From a virus: a DNA stretch of 64,000 nt. Location: positions 1-64,000 of the IMG/VR virus record IMGVR_UViG_3300029985_000017, one strand, 5' to 3'. Position 1 is the first letter of the stretch. The number at the start of each line of letters is the position of its first letter. The translations under genes were made by a program, and so were the position numbers. This document shows positions 12,640-21,875 of this stretch, piece by piece. Under the pieces are notes generated by a model, which saw only the letters and a program-made list of their open reading frames with translations, was not told where the DNA came from and ran no database searches.

Positions 12640-13032
12640 ATGAAAGATGCTTTTATTAGTTTTATAATCTTGTTCTTGGTTTCTGACATGGCTTGGGCAG
12701 ATTGCGACTGGAATACAGGCATCACTCCCGGACCAAACCATACGTATGTTTATTCAGAAGATTGTCATCTAGCTGTAGGGAATTTAGTACAATCTAATAA
12801 AACTCAAACTAAACAAATTACAGATTTAACTAAAGCTATACAACTAAAAGATTTGGCTCTTACAGCTGCTGATAGCCGTACTATTTTATGGCAAAATGCG
12901 AGCGACAAAGAACTGAACAGTTTGAATACTATTCAATCAGATCAGAAGCGATCGGATTGGCTATATTTTGGATTGGGCGCTATCACAGTTCTCGGCGCAG
13001 GCTATATGGCAGCCAAGTTGATTGGACATTGA
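12640..13032 (+). CDS. exported protein with C-terminal membrane helix
   Basis: A signal peptide ends at AWA (about residue 20), followed by a short domain with two Cys, a predicted helical stalk (LVQSNKTQTKQITDLTKAI) and a C-terminal transmembrane helix (WLYFGLGAITVLGAGYMAAKL). A periplasmic stalk anchored at the C-terminus suits an envelope or lysis function together with the two genes upstream. It converges with the papain-like gene. Confidence 0.65.
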   Translation: MKDAFISFIILFLVSDMAWADCDWNTGITPGPNHTYVYSEDCHLAVGNLVQSNKTQTKQITDLTKAIQLKDLALTAADSRTILWQNASDKELNSLNTIQSDQKRSDWLYFGLGAITVLGAGYMAAKLIGH

Positions 13033-13034
13033 GA

Positions 13035-13790
13035 TCACTTACGAAGTGTCATAAACTCACTGCCATATTGACTAATATAACAGTATTCTACAGTGAAATA
13101 GCCATTCATGCCCCAGGTAGTTCCCCATGAATTTCTAATTTTAAATCTACTGGTTGAATCATCGTATCCCACAATGACCACACAATGACCACCTTGTAAT
13201 TTATCTTCTGCAGTTGGCATATTTAAAATACCAGTTTGAGCTACTTCATCTGATTCAATGTTATCAAATACTTCTATACCACAAATAACAGGATATCCAT
13301 CAGCTAAGCAATGTTTAATATCTAAAAAATCATTTAAAGCAAATGAATTTAATATTTTATGATTAGCAGCTTCTTCATAGGCTTCTGTAGAAGGTTTTGT
13401 TTCCCAGTTGTCTTGGGAATAAGGCCAAATAGCTTCATCACAACAGCCTATATTGGCCAATACCCATGCACCAGTAGATATTTGAGAACCGGCATCTTGG
13501 GCAATAGTTCCTTCGTGGTCGCGTTCACAATAATATATGAATTGTCGAGATGCAGGTACAAAACTAGTTGTAGAAAACTCCTCTGGAGCAGCACATTTTT
13601 GTTTTAAATCAAGTAGTTCAAAAAATGCCCAAACTCCGGCCCATCCATTGCCTGTACATGATCCTTCTTGACCTTGATCAAATACAGGTGGGAATGCAGA
13701 TTCGAGATCTATAGATGGAGGCAAAGATTGTACATTAGGAATAGAAAACGTTAGTTTAGATTTAAGCTGGACATTAAATCTATGAGACAT
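13035..13790 (-). CDS. papain-like (C1) cysteine peptidase
   Basis: The catalytic elements of papain-fold peptidases are all visible: oxyanion Gln41 and Cys45 in DQGQEGSC, His202 in GGHCVVIVGYD and Asn220 in RNSWGTTWG. There is no signal peptide. Length (251) equals a mature C1 domain without the long propeptide. The ATG at 13790 is preferred over a TTG two codons upstream. It follows an NlpC-type hydrolase gene with a 11-nt overlap, so the two may act together on the host envelope or in virion processing. C1 peptidases are rare in phages. Confidence 0.85.
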   Translation of the reverse strand: MSHRFNVQLKSKLTFSIPNVQSLPPSIDLESAFPPVFDQGQEGSCTGNGWAGVWAFFELLDLKQKCAAPEEFSTTSFVPASRQFIYYCERDHEGTIAQDAGSQISTGAWVLANIGCCDEAIWPYSQDNWETKPSTEAYEEAANHKILNSFALNDFLDIKHCLADGYPVICGIEVFDNIESDEVAQTGILNMPTAEDKLQGGHCVVIVGYDDSTSRFKIRNSWGTTWGMNGYFTVEYCYISQYGSEFMTLRK

Positions 13791-14304
13791 TTCCAACTCT
13801 ATTCGGTGTAAAACCTTTGTTAACTAGAAAATTATATATATCCTTAGGGGTCATAGAAGAAGGATCTAAATTACCTTCATTTAATTCTATTAGGACATCC
13901 CCTACTAATTCTGAACAAAAATATGATGAGGTACTATAAAATGGATTTTTAACATTTTTACCAAACAATCTCATGAAAAGAACCCAAGCAAATCCAAATA
14001 TTTGTGCTATTCCATAAGGGGTTCCGACCTTATCAATAGCTCCTTGAATTACGCCTTCTTTTGTAGACTCTGAAATGGGTAAACTAAATTCATCACATAT
14101 ATTTTCTTCAGAATCAAACATTGTTTGTCCAATAAAGTTCGTTTTCAAGCCACTGGCTTGAAAAATTATCCATCTATCTGAATATGAATCATAATATTTT
14201 ATATAAGCATGAGAATATGGGGACCAAGTTGCAAGCCTTATAATCCATGAGAAAGGTTCAAACCAACTATCAGGACGAGATAATCCTATGATTATAGTTT
14301 CCAT
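13780..14304 (-). CDS. permuted NlpC/P60 (YiiX-like) hydrolase
   Basis: The order His first (WSPYSHAYIKYY, about residue 32) and Cys later (YFCSELVGDVL, about 133) is that of circularly permuted NlpC/P60 enzymes of the YiiX/LRAT-like group, which cleave amide or ester bonds in peptidoglycan or lipids. A hydrophobic helix (GIAQIFGFAWVLFMRLF) lies between the two motifs. It has no ribosome binding site; a degenerate late-type motif GGTCTTTAT lies just before the ATG. The C-terminal end overlaps the papain-like gene. Confidence 0.75.
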   Translation of the reverse strand: METIIIGLSRPDSWFEPFSWIIRLATWSPYSHAYIKYYDSYSDRWIIFQASGLKTNFIGQTMFDSEENICDEFSLPISESTKEGVIQGAIDKVGTPYGIAQIFGFAWVLFMRLFGKNVKNPFYSTSSYFCSELVGDVLIELNEGNLDPSSMTPKDIYNFLVNKGFTPNRVGNVS

Positions 14305-14305
14305 A

Positions 14306-14965
14306 TTATAAAGACCCTTGATAAGAGATGATATTTATAACCACTTGGGAGTTAATAGTAGGAGAAGTATTAGTGTAAATAAATCTCATATATAATCCTA
14401 CAGGTATTTCATTACTAAGAGAAATATCTTCCACTTCGTTTAAAATAGAAGGTATTACATACCAATTATTAACATAGGTGGCCAGTATAGTAGGATTATC
14501 TGAAGTACCACCTTTTCCAATTATATTGTTTTTATCAATTATTTGAACCGTGATAAAATCACCAATATTTCCAGGTGAAGAGTACATTATTCCACCTTTA
14601 ATATAAAAGGAACTACTAATTAACATATCAAAAGTGGTTGATTGATTAGCAGCAGCTAAAAATGTGGTTCCAAATGGACATAGAATTACACTATCAACGC
14701 CCAGTTTCTGTATAACTTTAGGAATAATAGTCTGCACCACAGGTAGTGGTTGATCCGTATAGGATGACATTAAAGTATTCAATGTAGCTTGATCTTCAGT
14801 AGATAATACATCCTTAAATAATAGAGAGACTGACATAGAAGAACCAGTACCACTAGTTTCTATATTAACTAGAACAGTCACTATACTACTAGACTGTATT
14901 AATGAAACAAGATTGTCAGTGTAAAGAACTTGTTGTGTAAAAGTATATTGAGTTGGAGTAGCCAT
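14306..14965 (-). CDS. putative virion/fibre-associated protein
   Basis: This 219-residue protein is rich in Ser, Thr, Ile and Val with repeated strand patterns and no signal peptide. It lies in the reverse-strand block of fibre-like genes, 2 nt after the gene at 14967. No family is recognised. A tail-fibre tip or fibre chaperone is possible. Confidence 0.6.
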   Translation of the reverse strand: MATPTQYTFTQQVLYTDNLVSLIQSSSIVTVLVNIETSGTGSSMSVSLLFKDVLSTEDQATLNTLMSSYTDQPLPVVQTIIPKVIQKLGVDSVILCPFGTTFLAAANQSTTFDMLISSSFYIKGGIMYSSPGNIGDFITVQIIDKNNIIGKGGTSDNPTILATYVNNWYVIPSILNEVEDISLSNEIPVGLYMRFIYTNTSPTINSQVVINIISYQGSL

Positions 14966-14966
14966 A

Positions 14967-15443
14967 TTATGATAACCTCACTACGTCGAAATTTAATCCA
15001 GTTACAGTTACAGTACCGGCACTGGTGACTGCTTGCACTGCTATTGCTTGTGAACCATTTACGGTTACTATTTTATTAGTACTTAAACTCATATTTTGAA
15101 AAGCGTTAAAAGAACCTGTTCCAGTTGGCATTGTTTGTCTCTTAGTATCAGCTTGTGCAGTTCCGGCGAGATATATCTGAATTGATATAACATTACCAGC
15201 ACCACTGGAAGCTGTAACATTACAACTAAACATAACCAAATAAGTTCCTGCTACAGGTGTAACCGTAGAACTGCCTATAGTACCATTAGTAGTGGTAACC
15301 GTAATAGCAGCAGAACTATTTACTTCGTTATTGTAGAGACCAAAAGCAAGGTTGCCACCATTGTCAACCAATGGGGCACCGGAGTTAACTCCGGGAGCAT
15401 TAATATATTGTCCTTGAAAAAGGATTGAACCGTTAACAGGCAT
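14967..15443 (-). CDS. C1q/TNF-like jelly-roll fibre protein
   Basis: The 158-residue protein is a beta sandwich by pattern: N-terminal NNEVNSSAAITVT, VAGTYLVMFSC, ISIQIYLAG, then strands ending LNFDVVRLS. This resembles C1q/TNF-type or other trimeric jelly-roll domains at the tips of phage fibres. An AGGAGAT site precedes the ATG, which overlaps the stop of the large fibre gene. It may be the receptor-binding head of that fibre. Confidence 0.65.
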   Translation of the reverse strand: MPVNGSILFQGQYINAPGVNSGAPLVDNGGNLAFGLYNNEVNSSAAITVTTTNGTIGSSTVTPVAGTYLVMFSCNVTASSGAGNVISIQIYLAGTAQADTKRQTMPTGTGSFNAFQNMSLSTNKIVTVNGSQAIAVQAVTSAGTVTVTGLNFDVVRLS

Positions 15444-18400
15444 TAGGTTATCTCCTGAATACCAATGTATGTGGTAGAACCAGAAGTAATAGCGTATATA
15501 GCTCCAGTACTAAATGAATACTCATCCATCCAAAACTTTTCTCCAGGAAATAATGTAAGTCCATATTGATAGGCAGCTGCATTCCCATTAAATCCAAAAG
15601 ATATCTGTTGAGTAGCTGTAGTATTACTTAAGTAGAGACCTTTTCTGTTTGCATTTGCAGCAAGAATCAAGGTTGAAGTAGTATTAACCAAAGCAGTCGT
15701 AGGTGCAGAGTAAGTTCTTGGAACTTTTGTGGAAACCAACTGCGCACCGTTTGCGTCTGATTGATTATCCGCTCTTTGTCCGTTTGTAAAAGTCGGTAAA
15801 GTAGAGTTGTAAACCGCCGATGTTTTTACCCCATTACCAGAATCTGCCGTTCCAGAAACAACGTTACCAACGATTTGTTGATTTCCGTTTGCATCGACAG
15901 CCAATGTTTGAGCGCTTCCAGAAGAAGCGTCCATAGTCACATTGACTGTTCCAGAAGTATATGCAGATGCCCTAACTCTAACTTGGGTAAATCCGCCCGA
16001 ACCTACAGTGTAAAGGTTGTTTGCAGTAAAAGAAGAAATATTTAATCCGCCGTTTGGGTTTCCAACGGCAAGAGCATACCAAATTCCGTCTCCAGATTGG
16101 CCTTCCATGACAAGAGTTCCAACCCATGTACCAGAAACGGAAGCGTTTACAGAACTAGTTCCATTTGCTGCAATGACGACGGTTCCATTCAAAGCCGTAA
16201 TCGTTCCAGTTACGTTTTTGTCTGAATCCGTCGCTATCACCTTAACATTGGTAAGAAGATTTGCCGCATTATCTAACTGGAGAGGAGAACTGTTGCCGGA
16301 TGAAATGGTGGTAGGGGTTGTATTAAACTGCCCAAGAACAGCAATAGCAGATGCTGGCGTTGTTACGTTTTGAGTAGTTAAGGCATCGATGATTCCAGTG
16401 ACGCCAGAAACACGTAAGCCACCAGAAGTATTTAAAGACAATGGCTGGTTAGTTGAAGTAGAGTATGTTGGTGCGGCAGTGGTAACCGACCCATTATTAA
16501 GAACGCTTAAGTTAGCGGCATTAAATTGAACAACTTCTACGTTTGCTGGAGCGGCAGAAGCGTTGATGACGACCGTTGCTGTTCCTGAAGTATAAGCCGT
16601 CATTACTGCTTGAATACTTGTAAAACCAGCTGGCAATGCAATACGCACGCCACCATTAGCAGTAAAGCCAGCGGTAGAATAAGCGTTTGTAGGACCGCCT
16701 TGAACGGCTTCAAGAGGAACAAAATTGGTTCCATTGACGCTGCCCTGGAATTGAATCGTACCAACCCAAGTTCCAGTGATAAGAGCGTATGCGGAAGAAA
16801 CGTCGTTTATTGGAAGGTTTAATGTAGCGTTTAACGCTCCAAGCGTTCCCGTAGTAGAATTGTCTGGTTTAATAGTGTAAAGAGAAGCGCCTGTTTGCGC
16901 ACTAGACCCAATAATGTTACCGTTGCCGTCAAGCGTATAAGCATTGGTTAAAACGTTTAATGGACTATTTGGATTATAAATTTGCAATTGATGTGGATAA
17001 GCAGCCGTATTCCAAGAAACAGTAGCCGTACCGGAAGTCCAAGCAGTCGCAATAGCTCTTACTTGATAATAACCAGCACAGTTTAGTTGAGCTGTCGAAT
17101 TCACAGTGGTTGAACTAGAGGTATAAGAACCAGTACTACTTAAATATACATAGATATTTTCCCAAACTCCATCACCATTATTTGCTTGAAAAGTTATAGT
17201 TCCAACCCAAGTACCAGTGATATTGAAGAATGAACTACCATAGCCAGCAGTAACGGCAATTACCGTTTGATTCAATGCTGTAATCGTTCCCGAACCATCT
17301 ATAAAATCTGATTGAGAAGTAGAAGATAAGGCTTCAGAAGCACTCAATATAGAACTTGCAGTCCCACTCGTATAGGCAGTCACGATAACACGGACATTAG
17401 TGGAACCGCTTACTGGTACTATTCCTAATATAGTTAAAGTATTTGATGTAGTAAAAGTAAAACTATTAGATATACCACCCGTCGCCGGATTTAAGAAAGA
17501 ACATGTAACCCAATTAGTTCCACCATCTATAGAACATTGAGGTGTAACAGTTCCAATAAAAGTTCCAGCAGCTAATTGAAATCCAACGGTTTGTAAACCA
17601 GCCATTGCGATAGACACAAAAGCATTTAAGGCATTTAAAGCTACTGGAGCTACAGTGGTGTTTGGAACTTGAACGTTTAATAATTGTTGTCCTGCGTTAC
17701 CATTACTAGCAGAAGTAATGGCATTTCCGAAACCGTCGTAAGTATTGGCTGCTACTCTTAAGGTCTGGGCTCCAGTAGTACCGGCACCAAAATTAGCAAG
17801 CCCCGACTGATTACCTATAATACTAGCTGTCCTTAAAGTTGTAGCACCAACGGTACCCCAGTTAGTATCATATCCTAGATTTGCAGGTGTGGAACTTACA
17901 ACCCAAGGAGAAGTAGATTGAACTACGGAGACAGAATCAGTACCAGAAGCCAAAGTCCAGGTTCTACCGGTAGTCCAGGTTCCAGATTGCGATACAGGTA
18001 AGGCAGATTGATTACTGGCTATAGTAACAGGAAAAGAGGCAGACATGGTAGTCTGACCCAGAGCAATTGCTGAGCCACCAACTTGAGTCAAATTTTGAGT
18101 CCAAGGTCCGCTAGCCTGAGTTACAGCGCCAATAGTGTTAGCGCCAGCGGGCAATGCGGTTTTTAAATTTACTAAGAGATTTCCAGAAGAATCACCTTGT
18201 AATGCAACTTGTTGGCCAGTAGTAAGAGTAGGAGCCGCAGTATTGAAAACTAAACCCGCTAGGCTTGAGAATGAAGCAGCAGTACCTGCAGCAACTGAGC
18301 CATCTGATTGATCTTTAGTAACCCAAGGAGAAGTTGATTGGGTTACAGCAACTGGATTAGTAATAGTAGCTACAGTACCAATATTCCAAGTACCAGACTG

Positions 18401-19300
18401 TGAAGCATTTACAGCAAATGCATCAGTACCCGTAGCAACAATTAAAGCACCACGAGCAGTTGATTGGGCTTCAACAGTTTGTCCAGTAGTAACAGTTGGC
18501 TGTGTAGTGTTAAATACACCACCGATTTGGACTGGATTACCAGCTTTAGATGCACCGGAAGCAGAATCACCTTGAATGATCCAAGGAGGAGTTCCTTGTT
18601 GTACAGTCCAACTACCAGATTGTACTGCTGAAACCACATCAGATGATGTAAGCGGTCTAATTATTATTCTACCACTAGAATCTAGCTGTATAGCCGATTG
18701 TTGAGTAGTTGTTAAGGTTGGCAATGTACTATTATACTGACCGCCAACTAATTGCGAAAAAGAAGCGACAGTTCCAGGAGTAACTGGACCATCTGACTGA
18801 TCTTTAGTGATCCAAGGTGAAGTGCTTTGAGTAACCGCAACTGTCCATGCTCCTGATTGAGAAACTGCCAGGGCGCTTTGGTTAGATGCAATGGTCACAG
18901 GCAATGAAGCAGCCATCAATGCTTGACCAAGCGTAATAGCAGATCCGCTTACTTGTGTCAAGTTCATGGTCCAAGGACCACTTGCTTGAGTTACTGCACC
19001 AATTGTGTTTGCGCCAGCAGGAATAGAAGTTCCAAGAACAACTATTTGGCGACCAGAAGAATCTAATTGAATGGCGGCTTGTTGCCCGTTGGTAAGCGTA
19101 GGGAGTGCGGTATTAAATATGCCGCCCCCAAGAGAGGAAACTGTAGCCGCTGTGCCACCAGTAGCTGATCCGCTAGACCAATTGATGACTTGAAGGTTTC
19201 CATTTGCGTCCGCACCAACATAATTAACACGATCGCCGACAGAATCCTGTCCGACGATTTTTACTTCGCCATCCCTATCTATATAGTTTAGGTCTGCCAT
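15443..19300 (-). CDS. large repeat-built tail fibre/adhesin, 1285 aa
   Basis: The ATG at 19300 is preferred over an earlier start, because the TATGATATA promoter element would otherwise lie inside the gene. The protein is built of repeating beta modules: GG(Y/F)N..(L)PTLT.GQQ...Q.DSSG (about six copies), QSGTWTV...STSPW(V/I)TKDQSDG, LGYDTN.GTVGA.TLRTA, and SG(T/S)WVGT(I/L).FQ...GDG.W with following ALNAT/TAYTSGTA segments. Such arrays form trimeric fibres. It shares modules with the protein at 19382-20629. The C-terminal 60 residues differ and probably attach the jelly-roll protein encoded next. Confidence 0.85.
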   Translation of the reverse strand: MADLNYIDRDGEVKIVGQDSVGDRVNYVGADANGNLQVINWSSGSATGGTAATVSSLGGGIFNTALPTLTNGQQAAIQLDSSGRQIVVLGTSIPAGANTIGAVTQASGPWTMNLTQVSGSAITLGQALMAASLPVTIASNQSALAVSQSGAWTVAVTQSTSPWITKDQSDGPVTPGTVASFSQLVGGQYNSTLPTLTTTQQSAIQLDSSGRIIIRPLTSSDVVSAVQSGSWTVQQGTPPWIIQGDSASGASKAGNPVQIGGVFNTTQPTVTTGQTVEAQSTARGALIVATGTDAFAVNASQSGTWNIGTVATITNPVAVTQSTSPWVTKDQSDGSVAAGTAASFSSLAGLVFNTAAPTLTTGQQVALQGDSSGNLLVNLKTALPAGANTIGAVTQASGPWTQNLTQVGGSAIALGQTTMSASFPVTIASNQSALPVSQSGTWTTGRTWTLASGTDSVSVVQSTSPWVVSSTPANLGYDTNWGTVGATTLRTASIIGNQSGLANFGAGTTGAQTLRVAANTYDGFGNAITSASNGNAGQQLLNVQVPNTTVAPVALNALNAFVSIAMAGLQTVGFQLAAGTFIGTVTPQCSIDGGTNWVTCSFLNPATGGISNSFTFTTSNTLTILGIVPVSGSTNVRVIVTAYTSGTASSILSASEALSSTSQSDFIDGSGTITALNQTVIAVTAGYGSSFFNITGTWVGTITFQANNGDGVWENIYVYLSSTGSYTSSSTTVNSTAQLNCAGYYQVRAIATAWTSGTATVSWNTAAYPHQLQIYNPNSPLNVLTNAYTLDGNGNIIGSSAQTGASLYTIKPDNSTTGTLGALNATLNLPINDVSSAYALITGTWVGTIQFQGSVNGTNFVPLEAVQGGPTNAYSTAGFTANGGVRIALPAGFTSIQAVMTAYTSGTATVVINASAAPANVEVVQFNAANLSVLNNGSVTTAAPTYSTSTNQPLSLNTSGGLRVSGVTGIIDALTTQNVTTPASAIAVLGQFNTTPTTISSGNSSPLQLDNAANLLTNVKVIATDSDKNVTGTITALNGTVVIAANGTSSVNASVSGTWVGTLVMEGQSGDGIWYALAVGNPNGGLNISSFTANNLYTVGSGGFTQVRVRASAYTSGTVNVTMDASSGSAQTLAVDANGNQQIVGNVVSGTADSGNGVKTSAVYNSTLPTFTNGQRADNQSDANGAQLVSTKVPRTYSAPTTALVNTTSTLILAANANRKGLYLSNTTATQQISFGFNGNAAAYQYGLTLFPGEKFWMDEYSFSTGAIYAITSGSTTYIGIQEIT

Positions 19301-19309
19301 ATAACCTTT

Positions 19310-19318
19310 TATATCATA
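19310..19318 (-). promoter_or_regulatory. TATGATATA element, 9 nt before ATG
   Basis: Reverse-strand TATGATATA ends 9 nt upstream of the fibre gene start at 19300, with no clear ribosome binding site between them. It matches the leaderless arrangement seen at 10240, 23595, 26655, 45638 and 60680. Confidence 0.5.
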
Positions 19319-19381
19319 AAGGGGATATGCCTTTTTAAGACACATCCCCTCTATTAACTATTTCTTAATAATAATTAAATA

Positions 19382-20629
19382 TTAAACTTCTGTGCCTGAG
19401 ATAGTCGAATAAACATCCATAGCTTTTTTATCAACGTTTGTACGAATAATTTGAACTGTTGCTCCAGATCCGCTTTCTAAGAAAACTAGTTCATCCAAAT
19501 CAATAGTAATATTTGGGGTTGCAGTGGAATTAAACCCAACCCATAGAGTACTATAAGTAGAACCATCTGGAGAAACTTGAACTTCGATTTTCAACGCACC
19601 AGAAGCACTGGCCCAGATTTTTTTACCTTGAAAAGTCTTGGCAGCAGTAATAGTATATACATGATTACTACTTGCACCGGCTGCCAATGCAGCAACAGTA
19701 TTATAATTATTAACAGAAGTACCTACAAGAGCACCTGTAATTGTTACCGGAACAGGATTCGTAGCAGATACATTTGCACCTGCAACAGCTAGATTAGCAG
19801 CTACACGAAGGGTTTGTGCTCCAGTTGCTCCATTATTAAAATCAGCAGCGCCAGTAGCATTACCAATTTGCGCAGCGGTTCTAATAGTAGAAGCACCAAC
19901 TGTACCATAATTAGTATCTACAGTTGCAGGAAAATTATTAACACTAGTAACCCATGGACTTGTACCCTGATTAACAGAACCAATATTATTTGAACCAGCA
20001 GGAAGAGGTTGAGTAATATCTACTTTAACTTCTCCAGATGCAGTGATAGAAGCAGTATTTGTGCCATCTGTAAGCTTTACAAACCAACCGTTAGCAGCCG
20101 TACCAGGAGCACCTTGATTAGCACTTACTCTAAGAGTTTGAGCACCGGTTGCACCAGCATTGAAATCTGCTGCACCAGTTGCATTACCAATTTGAGCAGC
20201 GGTTCTAAGAGTATCAGCACCTACAACCCCATAATTAGTATCATATCCAAGACTTGCAGGAGAAACGGCGACTAGCAAATAACCACTAGAGTTTAATTGT
20301 AAAGATGACTGTTGTCCATTTGTAAGAGTAGCTGGAGTAGCATTGTAAATCCCACCGGCTAAACTAGAAAAAGCAGCCGCAGTACCGGGAGCAGCAGGTC
20401 CAATACTAGGATCTACAACCTGTAGCCAATAACTAGCACTTAAATTTTGATCGCCAATTGCGTTTCCGGAAATATCTTTTAGAACTGAAAACTGGCTACC
20501 AAACGTGTCAACAGCAGCCTGTTGGGTAGTTGGGTTAGTAGCATCACCAAGCTTAATAATTACGTCTTGGTATACGCTTTGACCAACGAGTTCTGTTCTA
20601 ATGGGAAGGGCGCTATTAAAATCACTCAT
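19382..20629 (-). CDS. fibre-type structural protein sharing repeats with the large fibre
   Basis: The protein has 415 residues. After an N-terminal domain of about 85 residues it contains the module SLAGGIYN..PATLTNGQQSSLQLNSSG and two copies of (V/L)(G)YDTNYG.VGA.T(L/I)RTAAQIGN..GAADFN, both homologous to modules in the neighbouring 1285-aa fibre. The C-terminal 120 residues form a separate beta-rich domain. It is probably a proximal fibre segment or connector. An AAGGA site precedes the ATG. Confidence 0.8.
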   Translation of the reverse strand: MSDFNSALPIRTELVGQSVYQDVIIKLGDATNPTTQQAAVDTFGSQFSVLKDISGNAIGDQNLSASYWLQVVDPSIGPAAPGTAAAFSSLAGGIYNATPATLTNGQQSSLQLNSSGYLLVAVSPASLGYDTNYGVVGADTLRTAAQIGNATGAADFNAGATGAQTLRVSANQGAPGTAANGWFVKLTDGTNTASITASGEVKVDITQPLPAGSNNIGSVNQGTSPWVTSVNNFPATVDTNYGTVGASTIRTAAQIGNATGAADFNNGATGAQTLRVAANLAVAGANVSATNPVPVTITGALVGTSVNNYNTVAALAAGASSNHVYTITAAKTFQGKKIWASASGALKIEVQVSPDGSTYSTLWVGFNSTATPNITIDLDELVFLESGSGATVQIIRTNVDKKAMDVYSTISGTEV

Positions 20630-20650
20630 ATTTTTTCCTTATTTATAAGT

Positions 20651-20839
20651 TTAGTTACTGGATTGAGCTTCGCTTATTCTAGCTAAAAGCTCCTGTTCTT
20701 TGGCCAATGATACGTCCACACTTTTTTGTATTTTGTCAATTTGATCTTGCATTTCCAAGATTCTTAGTTCTTGCTCTTCTCTAGCCGCATTAACCCTTTT
20801 ATACTCTACTTGAATTTTTTTAAGTTCGTATGGACTCAT
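20651..20839 (-). CDS. short coiled-coil protein, 62 aa
   Basis: The whole protein is a heptad-patterned helix (LKKIQVEYKRVNAAREEQEL, then DQIDKIQKSV). It has an AGGAAGG site and a candidate late motif further upstream. It lies among fibre genes and could be a trimerisation or assembly factor. Confidence 0.7.
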   Translation of the reverse strand: MSPYELKKIQVEYKRVNAAREEQELRILEMQDQIDKIQKSVDVSLAKEQELLARISEAQSSN

Positions 20840-20855
20840 AAATGACTACCTTCCT

Positions 20856-20864
20856 ATAAAGATT
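20856..20864 (-). promoter_or_regulatory. AATCTTTAT motif
   Basis: Reverse-strand AATCTTTAT, 16 nt before the ATG at 20839 and between two genes of the fibre block. Candidate late promoter. Confidence 0.5.
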
Positions 20865-20879
20865 CTTTTCATTCAAAAA

Positions 20880-21770
20880 TTATGCTGGAAATACAAGTAC
20901 TTGTATGCGAGCTTCAAAACTAGCAGCCATAGGTCTTACGTTATAAACTTGAACTTGAATAGTATTTCCAGCCGTTAATATTAAACCCGTATCATTCCCA
21001 GTTTCAAAATTAAATTCACCAGTTAGATCTCCACCAAACATAGTTCTAGCAGTATCTTGTGGCACACCATTTATAAATAAGTCATATCTAGCAATATTCT
21101 CTCCAGAAAAAGCAGCTCTTTGAAAAATACCTTGTTTTCCTGCAGGTATTGTATAATTAACAATAAAAGCCGTGGCTCCAGATGCCAAGCTAATAAGCTC
21201 ATTGTAAGTATTTACTACTGTGGTATTAGGACTAGGTGTAGATTCGACTATAACGTTAATAGAGCCATCAGGATTAACTACAAGCTCATTATTAGAAGGG
21301 GATGGGCCAATGATGTGGACATCACTGATGGCTATAGAGCCCGCTATAGCTACAGGGATGGGGTTAGAATCGGTATAGATGTTACCATAGCCATCGACCG
21401 GTATAACCCTATCAGCCATGACTGGAGCAGGCATATAGACGGTATTATAGTGGTCATCCCCAGGGATAGGAAAATTGTTTTGTTCTGGTGCTGAAATTGT
21501 GGCACTTGAAGCAACCGTATATGCTGTAAGGTCGCTTATATTTTTAGGAGAAGCATTTAAACTATTATTGGTTGGACCAACAATAAGTTGGGTGTTACTT
21601 AGGATATTTTTGACTTGAAATTTAGCTTGTGGAAGGGTATTGGATTGCAGATTAACAGTCTGCTTTATGTAAAAACCAGTAGTATCGGCGATCGTAACGA
21701 CGCCTAAGGACGTACCATCGGCGATAAAAGTCTGCGGAGAAACCGCAGCTAGTTTCTGTTCAAAAGCCAT
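20880..21770 (-). CDS. virion structural protein (fibre/baseplate type)
   Basis: The ATG at 21770, nine bases after AAGGA, is preferred over a TTG three codons upstream. The 296-residue protein begins with a small domain (QTFIADGTSLGVVTIADTTG), has a central Pro/Ile-rich linker (PIPVAIAGSIAISDV) as found in phage fibre proteins, and ends in a beta sandwich of about 110 residues (IFQRAAFSGENIARYDLFINGV...). It is probably part of the same adhesion apparatus. Confidence 0.7.
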   Translation of the reverse strand: MAFEQKLAAVSPQTFIADGTSLGVVTIADTTGFYIKQTVNLQSNTLPQAKFQVKNILSNTQLIVGPTNNSLNASPKNISDLTAYTVASSATISAPEQNNFPIPGDDHYNTVYMPAPVMADRVIPVDGYGNIYTDSNPIPVAIAGSIAISDVHIIGPSPSNNELVVNPDGSINVIVESTPSPNTTVVNTYNELISLASGATAFIVNYTIPAGKQGIFQRAAFSGENIARYDLFINGVPQDTARTMFGGDLTGEFNFETGNDTGLILTAGNTIQVQVYNVRPMAASFEARIQVLVFPA

Positions 21771-21866
21771 TTTTTCCAATCCTTACCAGAGGTTAGGAAC
21801 TATTGCCACCAATAGCAGTACTCTTGACCCACGTCAAAAGCGCTTACACATAGTGCAAGCTATAAG

Positions 21867-21875
21867 GTAAAGATT
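21867..21875 (-). promoter_or_regulatory. AATCTTTAC motif
   Basis: Reverse-strand AATCTTTAC lies across the stop of the HNH-Mom gene and about 97 nt before the next gene start at 21770. It would allow that gene to be transcribed independently of the inserted nuclease gene. Confidence 0.5.
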
